Of a stretch of 18,458 nt of DNA, positions 1 through 8,405 are shown piece after piece (positions within the stretch are counted from its first letter, which is position 1; every line of letters begins with the position of its first letter). The stretch is from the NCBI GenBank assembly GCA_003990745.1, contig RBNI01002455.1:1-18458 (forward strand), given 5' to 3'. The notes under the pieces were generated by a model. It was not told where the DNA came from. It did no database searches and saw nothing but the letters and a program-made list of their open reading frames with translations. Both the position numbers and the translations under genes were made by a program. The DNA is from Jimgerdemannia flammicorona (Eukaryota; Mucoromycota; Endogonomycetes; Endogonales; Endogonaceae).

Positions 1-64
<64 letters not shown>
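1..64 (+). repeat. Poly-A tract at contig edge
   Basis: Sixty-four uninterrupted A residues open the window and are followed directly by AT-rich DNA. This could be the 3' poly-A tail of a plus-strand LINE or retrogene whose body lies to the left, or a simple A-run at which the assembly broke. Nothing in the window decides between these. Confidence 0.9.
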
Positions 65-69
<5 letters not shown>

Positions 70-389
70 TTAAATTAATTCAATTTATTTAGAAGTATTA
101 GTGGCTATATTTCCCATCTTTATATTATTATAAATAAAATGATCAGTACTCTTATCTATAAAGAAATTAATTATATAAACTATTATATCTATAATTAATA
201 TACATATAATATATATATACTTTCAATATTTTACTCTCAGATTATTAAAATTAAATTCTATAAATATTACAACTTAGCTATATAATATAAGATATATTTG
301 ATATTATTAACTTTAATAATAATAAAGCTAAAAATAATAACTTATCTAATAATAATATAATATTTACATATATATATCTGAGTTTCTTC

Positions 390-690
390 TAGTCTTAATC
401 TCTCTATTATTTAATATAGTAGCTTATTACTATATTGTCACATAGTAGGTACTGAGTTCTCTAAGTATATCAGATTCTCTTCAAGATATATCTCTTAGAT
501 CAACAATAAGTTTCTTATAAGCAAGTTCTATTAGAGTACCTTTCTAAGGTCTTATAGTTCTCAAACTTCTTATCTTTAAACTATTTTATTATCCCTTAGA
601 TTTACTTATATGGAATTGAATAGAGGACTGGAACTTTTATACTCTTGAGTGATTGGATACTTAAATGCTTGAGTGTTTTAATACTGACTT
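390..690 (-). pseudogene. Possible decayed coding frame, unidentified
   Basis: Read on the minus strand (frame containing the codon at 611-613), this stretch gives a Lys/Gln/Tyr-rich sequence. Its stops are TAA, TAG and TGA only at places where CAA, CAG or CGA would keep it open. It lies in a different frame from the longer decayed frame at 1060-1900, so the two would be joined only through an indel. I recognise no domain. AT-rich DNA easily gives Lys/Ile/Tyr-rich chance frames, so this is tentative. Confidence 0.22.
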
Positions 691-1059
691 TATTTCAAAG
701 GAAATGAGAGAAGTATTTATATAAAATGTAATTTAATAATTACTAAGATATAAAGCTAAATATAAAATCCAATAACCAAATATGATATTTGAATATAGAA
801 AACTTCAGATTGTAAGTACAAATTTAAGTGCTTATATAATTAGTTATATAAGATCAAAATGTTAGAACAATTTCTGATAATTATACAAAGTCAGGATGTT
901 AGAATATTTAAGTATTTAAACAAATAGTTATACAAATAAATTAGAGTAGAATATTCAGAATCCTGGAGGCTTTGTTTTCATTACTATCATTAAGACTAGA
1001 GGTCAGAGATGATGTCTTTAAAGGAAATAAGATCAGCAAATATTTCTATTTTGTTTATT

Positions 1060-1900
1060 TTGTATATATTAATTAGCAAAATGATATTATTACTAGTAAT
1101 ATCATCATATTCAATAGTGGTGGGAAGGAGATCAGAGACTCTCTAATTTATGATATTTTCTTCTACAAAGTAAGAGACAAAGGTGAGATCTTAAGGAGAT
1201 CTAACCTAGATACTGGAGTCTTGGAATACTAAAATTAATTCTTATAGAAATTAATCTAGATTGTCCTTAAGAATGAAATTTCAGAACTCTTCTACTTTAT
1301 CATATTTGAGAGTAATAATAAATTAGACTTCTGTGACCACTATGGCCTCTAGTATATCTATACAGTAGGTTGATAATTCCTTGAAGTCTGAGACTCTAGT
1401 ATACTCTAAGTTGGAAATTGATCAAGATATATATCTGAAGATCTGATGGATCTTTTTGACTACTTTCAATTTATATATATCTATAGATATGTCATCTTGT
1501 ATCTCTTGGAGGCTGGCCTGAGAGAATTTCTAATAGAGGAGATTTTCTATTTCATATTCCTGCTATATCTGGAGGTATTTGGTAGTAGTAGTGATTCTTA
1601 TCTCTATTTTATAGCAATAGAGAGTAAAGTGGTAAAGGTCACCAGTACCTAAGTTGAGGCTAGAAATCCTTTTTGTATAAGTTCTTATGGCTCTCTTAAT
1701 GTCTTAGAATATCCTTAGAAGTCTTGGTAATTCCTAGATCTTATAGTTTGGTGAGCAGTAGGCATTTTGTTTATAGTAAGTCTTTTGAATTATTTCAGGA
1801 TTTTGTAAGTCTTGTTTGAGTTACTGCTACTATAGTTTTCTGGTTCTTCCTTTATATTCTTTGAGATCTCTATCTTGTAGTTATCATGACTCATAATTTA
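1060..1900 (-). pseudogene. Decayed minus-strand coding frame, unidentified
   Basis: One minus-strand frame (codon at 1110-1112) can be followed for roughly 270 codons with no visible frameshift. Every interruption is a TAA, TAG or TGA that a single C-to-T change (or G-to-A in TGG) would explain, for example a cluster of TAG/TAA triplets in a Gln-rich-looking stretch near 1830-1845. The inferred product is Leu/Ile/Gln/Lys-rich with acidic patches and no recognised motif. I saw no zinc knuckle, protease triad, YVDD box or DDE signature. It may be a gag-like or transposon-encoded protein from an element older than element A, or a hypermutated host gene. Confidence 0.35.
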
Positions 1901-2175
1901 TCATCATTGCTCATTTTATAGCCTGGGTGAGTCATACTGTATAATCTTCTTGTACTCTGATCTGGTGGCTTGTAAGGAAAGACTGTCTCTTGTAATGATG
2001 TTACCATTCTAAGATCATTATTAAAATATATAAAACTAGTTATAGAAGAGATTAATAAACTATATATATTAACTATAATTTAATTTTAACTATTTTAATC
2101 TCAATATAGAGATTAGTAAGTATAATATATATATCTAAATCACTCTTTAAGGAGATAATTCTCAGATATTACTAT

Positions 2176-2179
2176 ATGT
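2176..2179. repeat. Left target-site duplication of element A (ATGT)
   Basis: The four bases ATGT lie directly left of the LTR that begins TGTAAC. The same four bases follow the right LTR at 8898-8901. The match does not extend to five bases (TATGT against ATGTA), so the duplication is 4 bp. Confidence 0.75.
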
Positions 2180-2651
2180 TGTAACATAGCAGATGCTTAA
2201 CCTTATAAGTACATTGGATTTCTGTATCTTGAATTCTTGATCTTCTTTGACTCCGTGGAGTCCTCGGTTATGCAGGGGTGGGTGAGTTCGAAGTGTATCT
2301 GCCCGCAGGCTTACTAGTTCCTTTGCTTTCTCTTTGCTTTGAACTATTTCGATCTGAGGTTTATTCACTCTAGGATACTGGGTTATTTATACAGGTTTGC
2401 TAGCTATGTGATGGCTAAGTTATGCGGCTAAGTTTATGAGTCATTTAGTAAGTATCGAGACTTTTTGACATTGTCTAAATGCTATACTATATCGGGTCAT
2501 CGATTTCGCAAGTGTTGAGATATTTTAACATTGTCTAAATCAGAGACTTGGCTAACTATAAGGCTATACTATACTGGGAATTGGATTCAGGTACTACGAT
2601 CAAATGTCTAATTCCCCTGATTCATATTACTAATTTGGATTGACCATCACA
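2180..2651 (-). repeat. Element A 3' LTR
   Basis: This 472-bp copy aligns without gaps to 8426-8897. In sense orientation it begins TGTGATGG and ends ATGTTACA, the usual TG...CA ends. It differs from the other LTR at 17 positions, all transitions. Its copy of the core module lies at 2354-2391 and its U3 repeats at 2450-2578. Confidence 0.93.
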
Positions 2652-2652
2652 A

Positions 2653-2661
2653 CTTCCTCCT
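2653..2661 (-). other. Polypurine tract of element A
   Basis: The sense strand reads AGGAGGAAG, one base before the TGTGATGG start of the 3' LTR. This is the expected place and composition for the RNase H-resistant primer of plus-strand DNA synthesis. The 120 or so bases between it and the stop of the 124-codon ORF look like 3' untranslated sequence. Confidence 0.75.
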
Positions 2662-2779
2662 GAATAGGTGATTTGTCTCTGAAATATCCTATTCATTCGA
2701 ACTCCCAGGCTTCAACAGTTTGTATGGTCTTGTACTGTGCAATTTGTTGCATCACGGTTTCCCAATGATGTCACCTAAC

Positions 2780-3154
2780 TCACTCGAAGTCTGTAGGGAT
2801 TATTCCTTGGATATGGGCTAGTGCTGGTTCGTCATCTCGAAACAGTTTATGAATTCTCTTAGCAATGGTGATCTGTGAATAAGAGAGCTGACATTCCGCA
2901 ATCCAATCTTCCTTGGTCATTTCTACATTCTGGTTAAGTATTTGTCCGAGCTTGAAGTACTCTTGGAACTCTGTTCTATGATGGTAGGTCTTGAAGTGTG
3001 AAATTTGAGAGAGATGGGTCTGGACAATACTTTGGATACTGTCATAACATTCTTCTATAGTTGGGGGTTCAGTAGTATGCCACTGTCTCTCAATGGCTCT
3101 TTGGGCAGCACTAGTGATCTTGAGTGCTGTTTCAGTACTTCGGTTATTGGCCAT
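2780..3154 (-). CDS. Intact 124-codon ORF downstream of pol in element A, function unknown
   Basis: It starts at ATG 3154 and ends at TGA 2780-2782, between integrase and the polypurine tract. The ATG lies inside the final codons of the integrase frame: ATGGCCAATAA carries this start and the frame-shifted pol stop TAA, an 11-base overlap suited to reinitiation or a frameshift. The product (124 aa) is soluble, charged and mostly helical-looking, with no signal peptide or membrane segment. Residues about 80-108 (starting MTKEDWIAEC) resemble a helix-turn-helix, with an Ile/Ala/Lys/Arg-rich second helix. It is the only long element-A frame with no stop, although it holds many CAA, CAG, CGA and TGG codons that mutation could have broken. 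I recognise no family. Alternatives are a domain once fused to pol or a chance open frame. Confidence 0.55.
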   Translation of the reverse strand: MANNRSTETALKITSAAQRAIERQWHTTEPPTIEECYDSIQSIVQTHLSQISHFKTYHHRTEFQEYFKLGQILNQNVEMTKEDWIAECQLSYSQITIAKRIHKLFRDDEPALAHIQGIIPTDFE

Positions 3155-4365
3155 GATACTTCTTGAGTCAGTTTCGGTGAGTAGTAGTGAGGATGATTGT
3201 ACCTGAAGTTTTTCGTAGCCAAAAGGTAGTCCCTTTTATATCTTGCACCAGGTAAGGTCCTTCCCACTTGGGCTCCAGTTTTCATGACCATGAAGCTTCT
3301 ACCATATTCCGATATATCAGGACTTTGTCTCCTAGATAATCTCCAAAGGCTTGTGGGACTTTTCTGCATTATTCCGTTAAAGTGTTTGTACCTTAATGAT
3401 GTAATCTTCAGCCTTCTTCCTGATTTGGTGTAGTTTCCGTATCTCCATGTCCATGCGTTTCCAGACAGTATCTCCATTGAATGATAAGGTTTCTTGAGAA
3501 CTTTCTTCTCTGAACAGCATTTCTCAAGGGGTGAAGTGGGTGCTTTGTGATCAAATATCCTGAAGAGCAGATAATGCTATTGGCAGATAGTGATCCCAAT
3601 TTATATAATTATTACAGATCTTGGTGATAACATTCTTGAGTGTTTTGTTGGTCCTTTCTGCTTGTCCGTTTCCTTGGGGATGGTATGCTGTGGTCCGAAT
3701 ATGCTGGATTCTGTATTTCTTGTAGAGGATTTCAAAGAACTGGTTCATGAATTCTGTTCCTCTGTCTGTGGTGACTTGTACTGGGGTCTTGAATTGGCAG
3801 ATGATTTTTTTGTGAAAGAAATCAGCAATTGACTGTGCATTGATTTCCTTGAGGGGTCCTGCCTCTATCCATTTTGTGAAGAGGTCCACAATGACAATGA
3901 TATATCGGTTGCTAGTCAAGGTCAAGGGTAGAGGATCAATTACATCCATTGCAATGTGGGCAAATGGTACCAGTTCTATGTGTGCTGATCCTGGGGCTTG
4001 ATTTTGTTGATCTTGTTTTTATTTCTGGCATTTGTTACAGGTCTTGACAAATTGTCTGATATCTTCCTCCATTCCTGGCCACCACATTGTTCTTCTTGCT
4101 TTGTTGTATGTGTTTTTTCCTCCTAGATGGCCAAGTTCATGTATTGATTTCATTGCTTGCTCCTTCCTGTGATCAGGTATAACTAGTAGTTTTCCTTTCT
4201 TTAGTATTTCTCCATCAGTTTCGAATTGTTTCCATGTCCTGCTGATAATTGTTTGTGTCTATTCTTCTAGATGTTGGGGCATCTTTCGCTGTCTCAGGTA
4301 GGTGATGATTCCATAGTAGAGTTCCTTATTCATGATTGATTTGCTGGTTGGAGGTGTTTCGGGGT
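3144..4365 (-). pseudogene. Integrase domain of element A pol, frameshifted
   Basis: Integrase inserts the cDNA into the genome. In sense order there is an HHCC zinc-binding domain (His codons at 4139-4141 and 4127-4129 in HELGH, then CNKC at 4028-4039). A catalytic core follows with the complete D,D(35)E triad: Asp in MDVIDPLP near 3946, Asp in TTDRGTEF near 3766 and Glu in GQAERTNK near 3658. The C-terminal module has a GPY motif at 3252-3260. The HHCC and core share one frame (start 3949), which is one base off the RNase H frame, so an indel lies near 4335-4370. A second indel between about 3400 and 3345 separates the core from the GPY module. In-frame stops include the one at 3551. I see no chromodomain after GPY. 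Confidence 0.9.
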
Positions 4366-4722
4366 GTCTGTGAGAGGGCATCTGCATTGGCATTGATTTT
4401 TCCTGGGCGGTGTATGATTGTTACATCATAGGCTTGTAACTTCATGATCCATCTGGTATAGATTCCTTTGGGTTGTCTGGTGGTCAGTAGCCAGGTGAGG
4501 GCTGAGTGGTCTGTCTGGATAGTGAAGTGTCTTCCGGCGAGGTAGTAGTGGAATTTTTCCACAGCCCAGATGACCGCGAGGTATTCCAACTTGTAGGATT
4601 CATATTATTTTTCAGCTCCTCTGGTTCCTCAGCTCAGGTATGCAATGATATACTCTACTTTGTCCTTCTTCTGGGCCAGGACTGCTCCAAGTCCTTATGC
4701 ACTTGCATCTATCTGTAGGATA
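4340..4722 (-). pseudogene. RNase H domain of element A pol
   Basis: RNase H degrades the RNA strand of the RNA/DNA hybrid during reverse transcription. Visible motifs are the first catalytic Asp in LQIDASA (Asp codon 4707-4709), Glu in YKLEYLAVIWA, Asp in IQTDHSALTWL and the usual end motif HRPGKINANADALS. The spacing and order match Ty3/gypsy tether-RNase H regions. Three stops fall in conserved places (after DASA, after AYLS and after GAEK), each explicable by a C-to-T or G-to-A change. It is in the same frame as RT. Confidence 0.88.
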
Positions 4723-5759
4723 AATTCTTGAGTTCAATTGGGTCTTCTAAGGATGGGTGCCTGGGTCAGCCTGACCTTGAGTTCATCAAATGCTTTTTGT
4801 TGCCTGCCAGTCCATTGGAACTTGATATCCTTCTTGTTGAGTTCATAAATTGGGCCTGCAATGTTGGAAAATCCTCTAATAAATCTGTGATAGTAGGAGG
4901 CGAGTCCCATGAAGGCTTGGGCTTCAGTGACTGTAGTGGGTCTTGGATATACTGCTACTGTCTATATCTTGAGGGGGTCTGTGTGTATTCCATCTCAGTT
5001 GATAACATGTCCAAGGTAAGAGATCTCGATTTTCACAAACTTGCATTTCTTCAGTTTGATATAAAGACCATGCTTCCTCAACCTTTCCATCATCTGCTGG
5101 ATGTGCTGCAGATGTTCTTCAGCTGTCTTGCTGTAGTTGATTATGTCATCTACATAAACCATCATCCATCTCCCCATATCATAGTGGAAGATTTTGTTCA
5201 TCATTCACTGGAAGCTTACTGGTACATTGCACATTCCGAATGGCATTCGCAGGTAGACATAGGTTCCATCTGGAGTGATGAAAGCTGATTTCTCACTTGC
5301 TGCTTCTGTGAGGCCAATTTGATAGAATCCTGAGTATAAGTCCAAGGTACTGTAGTACTGTGCTTCATCTCCCAGAGTTATGAGAATATTGCTGATAAGG
5401 GGTAGTGGTTGGCAATCCTTCTTGGTAATCGAGTTGAGCTTTCTATAATTGGTACAGAGTCTTGGTGCAAATTCTCCTAGCTTGCTTCCTTTCTTTGGGG
5501 CTAGTATGACTGGTGAAGCCCAAGGACTACTGGCTTCTTTGATGATACCGGCTTCTTCTATCTGCTTGATTTCTTCTCTGAGCCATTCGTGGTAGGCTGG
5601 TGGAATGGGTCTTGCTTTCTGATAGATTGGTTTGGTTTCTCCTGTATCCACATCATGGTAGTAGTGTGGAGTCTTTCCTTTGATATCCTTGAAATCTGTA
5701 GCAAGGACATCCTCAAATTTGTAGAGTATCTTCTTGAGTTCTTTCTTGAGTGGAAACTC
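4723..5759 (-). pseudogene. Reverse transcriptase domain of element A pol
   Basis: This domain copies the element RNA into DNA. Motifs in order include the Ty3/gypsy entry region (QKARPIPPAYHEWLREEI), SSPWASPVILAPKK, motif A with catalytic Asp in STLDLYSGFYQI, RMPFGMCN, and YVDD at 5145-5156. In the family YVDD is preceded by a conserved FQR(L/M)MN segment. Here the Arg is replaced by TGA at 5205-5207, a single C-to-T change from CGA. Further stops at 4995 and near 4960 interrupt the RT/connection region. All catalytic Asp residues remain. The frame is shared with dUTPase and RNase H. Confidence 0.93.
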
Positions 5760-5843
5760 ATTCCCAATAGTATAGCTGTGCTTGGTTGTGGTTTCCTCCT
5801 TCTTGTGATCTAATTCGGTGATTTTGGTACTGGCGAATACTCC

Positions 5844-6260
5844 TCTTCCTATGGATCCGAATCCCTTCCTTCCACTCTCTGTTTTCTGCAACTTCTTGAC
5901 TTCCATGATCTTTGGCTGTAGAACTGGGAAGATCAGCATTTGTGCCAGCTGATCCTTCTTCTTGACCGGGAATGGAATGGTAGGATTGTGATTCCTAGCA
6001 ATGAGTAGTATTTCCCCAATATAGTCCGATTCAATGACTCCTCCTTCAATGGTGATTTCACTTTTTGCCAGGCTGCTCCTTGTTTTGAGAATTCCAACAT
6101 GGTCCTTTGGAATGGTTATCTCCAGTCCAGTTGCGAGTAGGGTGGTTGTCTGGGGCTCCAGTATGGTTTCCTCAACTGTGGCAATATCCATTCTGGCTGC
6201 ATTTTCCGACTTGTATTCTGGTAGAACTGCATCAGGATGGGTTTTCCGAATCCTGACCTT
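5844..6260 (-). pseudogene. dUTPase domain inside element A Pol, between protease and RT
   Basis: dUTPase hydrolyses dUTP to dUMP and pyrophosphate, keeping uracil out of new DNA. In the 434-codon open segment starting at 6509 all five trimeric dUTPase motifs appear in order: I, AARMDIA (residues 104-110, where the usual Gly is Arg); II, RSSLA (144-148); III, GGVIESDYIGEI (156-167); IV, KDQLAQMLIFP (185-195); V, RKGFGSIG (214-221, where the usual Thr is Ile). In cellular dUTPases motif III carries a catalytic Asp where this copy has Glu. The Gly-to-Arg and Thr-to-Ile changes fit transition mutation; Asp-to-Glu does not. The domain is one continuous frame with RT and has no stop. The fold assignment is strong, activity doubtful. 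Confidence 0.9.
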
Positions 6261-6395
6261 GATCTCTTCTTCATCGTTGCTGTCTTCTAGGAAGGCTGGT
6301 GGTTCGTCATCTTTCTCCTCTTCCTTTTTTCTTCTGGCTTGTTCTTCGAGAACCTTCTGTTTCCTTTCATAGTGGATCTTCTTGATTCCACCAGT

Positions 6396-6491
6396 GCATT
6401 GGTAGCAATCATTGACATGCTCCATACAGTACATCTTGATTCCATGAGGGCAGACTCCTTGTGGTGCATATCCTTCTGCAATCTTCTTGCA
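6396..6491 (-). other. Cys/His-rich putative zinc-binding module preceding dUTPase
   Basis: Residues 7-38 of the segment that opens at 6509 hold Cys 7, 20, 28, 35 and 38 and His 22 and 31. The pattern from residue 20 is C-x-H-G-x4-C-x2-H-x3-C-x2-C-x-G-G. It is followed by a Lys/Glu-rich, probably coiled or disordered linker (43-82) and then dUTPase. The spacing suggests a small zinc-binding fold distinct from the gag zinc knuckle and from the integrase HHCC domain. I do not recognise it as a standard part of gypsy Pol. Confidence 0.5.
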
Positions 6492-6509
6492 CCATTCCTC
6501 CTCACTCAT

Positions 6510-6985
6510 CTATCCAAGTTTCTTTTTCTTTTTCTGCATAGTTATCATGTAGGCTTCCTCTTGCTCACCCTCTTCTTCCTCCATCTCGGGGAGCACTTCT
6601 TTGTTAACATTGATAGGGATTTGCATCTTTTGTCCTCGGTAGACAATCTGCATCTTCTGTGCATTTAGATCGATTATTGCTCTGGCTTTGTGAAGCCACT
6701 GGTTGCCGATGAGGATGTCATAGTTGGTTGCATTTGTTACGATCACATCAACCAGGATGGTTGCTCCTCCGAACTTGATGGGAATATCTCAGATCTTTCC
6801 CAGAGGGGTGGCTCTTGTGTCATCTGCTGTGACGAATACCAGCTTGGTTGCTTCTTCGATCTCCCATCCTAAGTGATCTACTGCCTTCTTACTGAGGAGA
6901 CATCCTTCTGCTCCTGTATCTATAATGGCTTCAAAGATTCTATCTTCGATTTGGCAGGTTGCATAGGCAGAAGTCTTGCGGTTGT
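6510..6985 (-). pseudogene. Aspartic protease domain of element A
   Basis: Retropepsin-type protease that would cleave the Gag-Pol polyprotein. The catalytic motif IIDTGAEGCLLS is intact, with the DTG Asp codon at 6918-6920. The second conserved stretch YDILIGNQWL follows about 80 residues later. A stop (TGA, just after residues TPLGKI) splits the domain, and a TAG at 6510-6512 separates it from the Cys/His module. Both lie in the same frame as gag and RT, and both can arise by one transition (CGA or TGG to TGA, CAG to TAG). A Glu-rich then Lys-rich linker closes the segment. Confidence 0.85.
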
Positions 6986-8323
6986 CTTCACTTTCCTCTC
7001 CAGAGTCTTCTTGAACATTATTGGCCTCGGTTATCTTCCAACCTTGCTCCTTGGTGGTTTCTGCAAGTCCAAATCTCATTTGCTGTCTGAATGTGGAGAT
7101 TTCTGCCAGCTGGCCGAAGGTTGCATTGACTTTTTGTTGGCTGAGATCCTTGAGGATATCATATTTGAAAGTCTTGGTCTTGCGAAGTTTCTTCTCTTTT
7201 TCTCCTTCACTTGCTGGAGTGGTTCCTCGGATGATATCTTGGACTGCTTGCTCGAGCTCTATGTCTTGATCCATTTCTTCAGCTTGGCTTTCTGTGGTTG
7301 TTTTCATCTGCTTTTCCACTGGGTTCTTCTTGGGTCTTCCTGGCAGTCTCTTGTAGGGTTCCTTGTGAACATCCTTCTTAGTGGTCTGAGCAGGATAGGT
7401 CTCCCATTTCTCGTCTGAATCTCCAATCTCCTTGAAGGTGATGATGTTGGCTTGTTCCTTATTTCTAGTAGTAGCATTGCTTAGCTGGGCCTTGCACTTG
7501 GTTTCACTTATATATTCATATGAGTAGTGGCCTTCTTCTCCGCAGCTGTAGCAGGTACCTTTCTTCTTGTCTGAGGTGGTAGCAAACTTCTGAATTAGGC
7601 GGCAATCTCTTCCTCTGATTTCCTTTACCACATCTCCTAGGTGAGCAGTCATTTCAGCAAACTGCTTGGCAAGTTCCTCCATAGGATTGCTGTTTCTCTG
7701 TTGTTCTGTAGCTCTTGGCTGAGGTGTGTTTCGATTGATCATAGTGGTAGGGATCACACTAGTTGGCTTGGGTGCTTCAATTCTAACTCCAGTCACTCTT
7801 TCCATTGTGTGGTCTTGTGGATGTCTGGCTATCCAATATCGCTGAGCATAGATGACCTTTTGTGCCAGATCCAGGACTACTGGTGATGAGCGGATGGCCA
7901 AGGCTATCTCTGGGTGAACTCCTTTCATGAAGGTTGCTTCTGCTACTTGGTCTCAGATGGCATCAGCATAATCTGTGAGGATTATCTGATATCGGATTCT
8001 TGTGAAGAATGTGTTTGGGTCCTCGCTCATTCCTTAACATGTTGTATTGAGCTGGTCCTTCAGGGCTTGCTTGATCTCATCTGTATAATAGGTATTCCGG
8101 AGCCAGGTCTTCTGTGCATTTAGTATACATCGGCATCATTTCCTGCATGGGTTGTAGCTGTGAATGCTGCTCTTGCAGGTCCTCGTAGGCTGTAGGGCAT
8201 GAGGGCTACTTGCTGTGCTGCAGTTAAGATCCTAGCAGCAGCATACTGCTCGAAATCGTCTATGAACGTGATGATTGATTCATCCAAAGTATATCTGTGG
8301 AATACAGGTGGTTTTATGTCCAT
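6986..8323 (-). pseudogene. Gag polyprotein of element A (capsid and nucleocapsid), broken
   Basis: Gag forms the cytoplasmic virus-like particle. The likely start is ATG at 8321-8323 (MDIKPPVFH), just inside the PBS; an open frame further upstream lacks an ATG. The capsid part includes a helical RGPARAAF-like region and a DPNTFFTRIR segment typical of retrotransposon gag. A one-base frameshift near 8117-8125 changes frame. In-frame stops then lie at 8034-8036 (TAA) and 7953-7955 (TGA), before a 379-codon open stretch from 7928. The nucleocapsid knuckle at 7512-7553 reads CYSCGEEGHYSYE and then Tyr where CX2CX4HX4C requires Cys. The change is C-to-T in a CpA on the plus strand. A Lys/Glu-rich spacer leads to protease. 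Confidence 0.85.
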
Positions 8324-8405
8324 TTTATCTGATTGTATTGTGTGAGTTCTTGTGGTAGTGGTTGTTTGTTGTTCAACTTGAAAGTGAGGGATTCGTCTTG
8401 AATCA

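Larger units (their letters stand above)
65..2175. other. AT-rich decayed repeat region without an intact gene
   Basis: This is about 2.1 kb of very AT-rich DNA with almost no CpG. No intact gene is supported. The one ATG-started plus-strand frame of 68 codons (1446-1652) lies antisense to a better minus-strand decayed frame and is probably chance. The minus strand carries long runs of sense codons broken almost only at TAA, TAG and TGA, the triplets that C-to-T changes produce from CAA, CAG and CGA. That suggests an old mutated mobile element, described in the next two entries. Element A is inserted at the right edge. Confidence 0.6.

Noticed and set aside
2162..2368. 68-codon frame in the left LTR identical in start to the frame at 8120-8614
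   Set aside because: Duplicate LTR sequence. The start is GTG, not ATG, and it lies around the transcription start, so it is not a separate gene.
3055..3250. Possible chromodomain at the integrase C-terminus
   Set aside because: After the GPY motif the frame ends within about 35 codons and shows no aromatic-cage or chromodomain pattern.
3055..3477. 140-codon minus-strand frame after the integrase core
   Set aside because: Out-of-frame shadow; the real integrase C-terminus with the GPY motif is in the neighbouring frame at 3144-3345.
4728..5288. 186-codon plus-strand open frame
   Set aside because: It is antisense to the RT/RNase H region of element A, whose minus-strand motifs (YVDD, LQIDAS) are unmistakable.
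6873..7418. 181-codon plus-strand open frame rich in Leu/Phe/Cys, resembling a membrane protein
   Set aside because: Antisense shadow of the Lys/Glu-rich gag-protease linker of element A; AAG/GAA codons read backwards give Leu/Phe.
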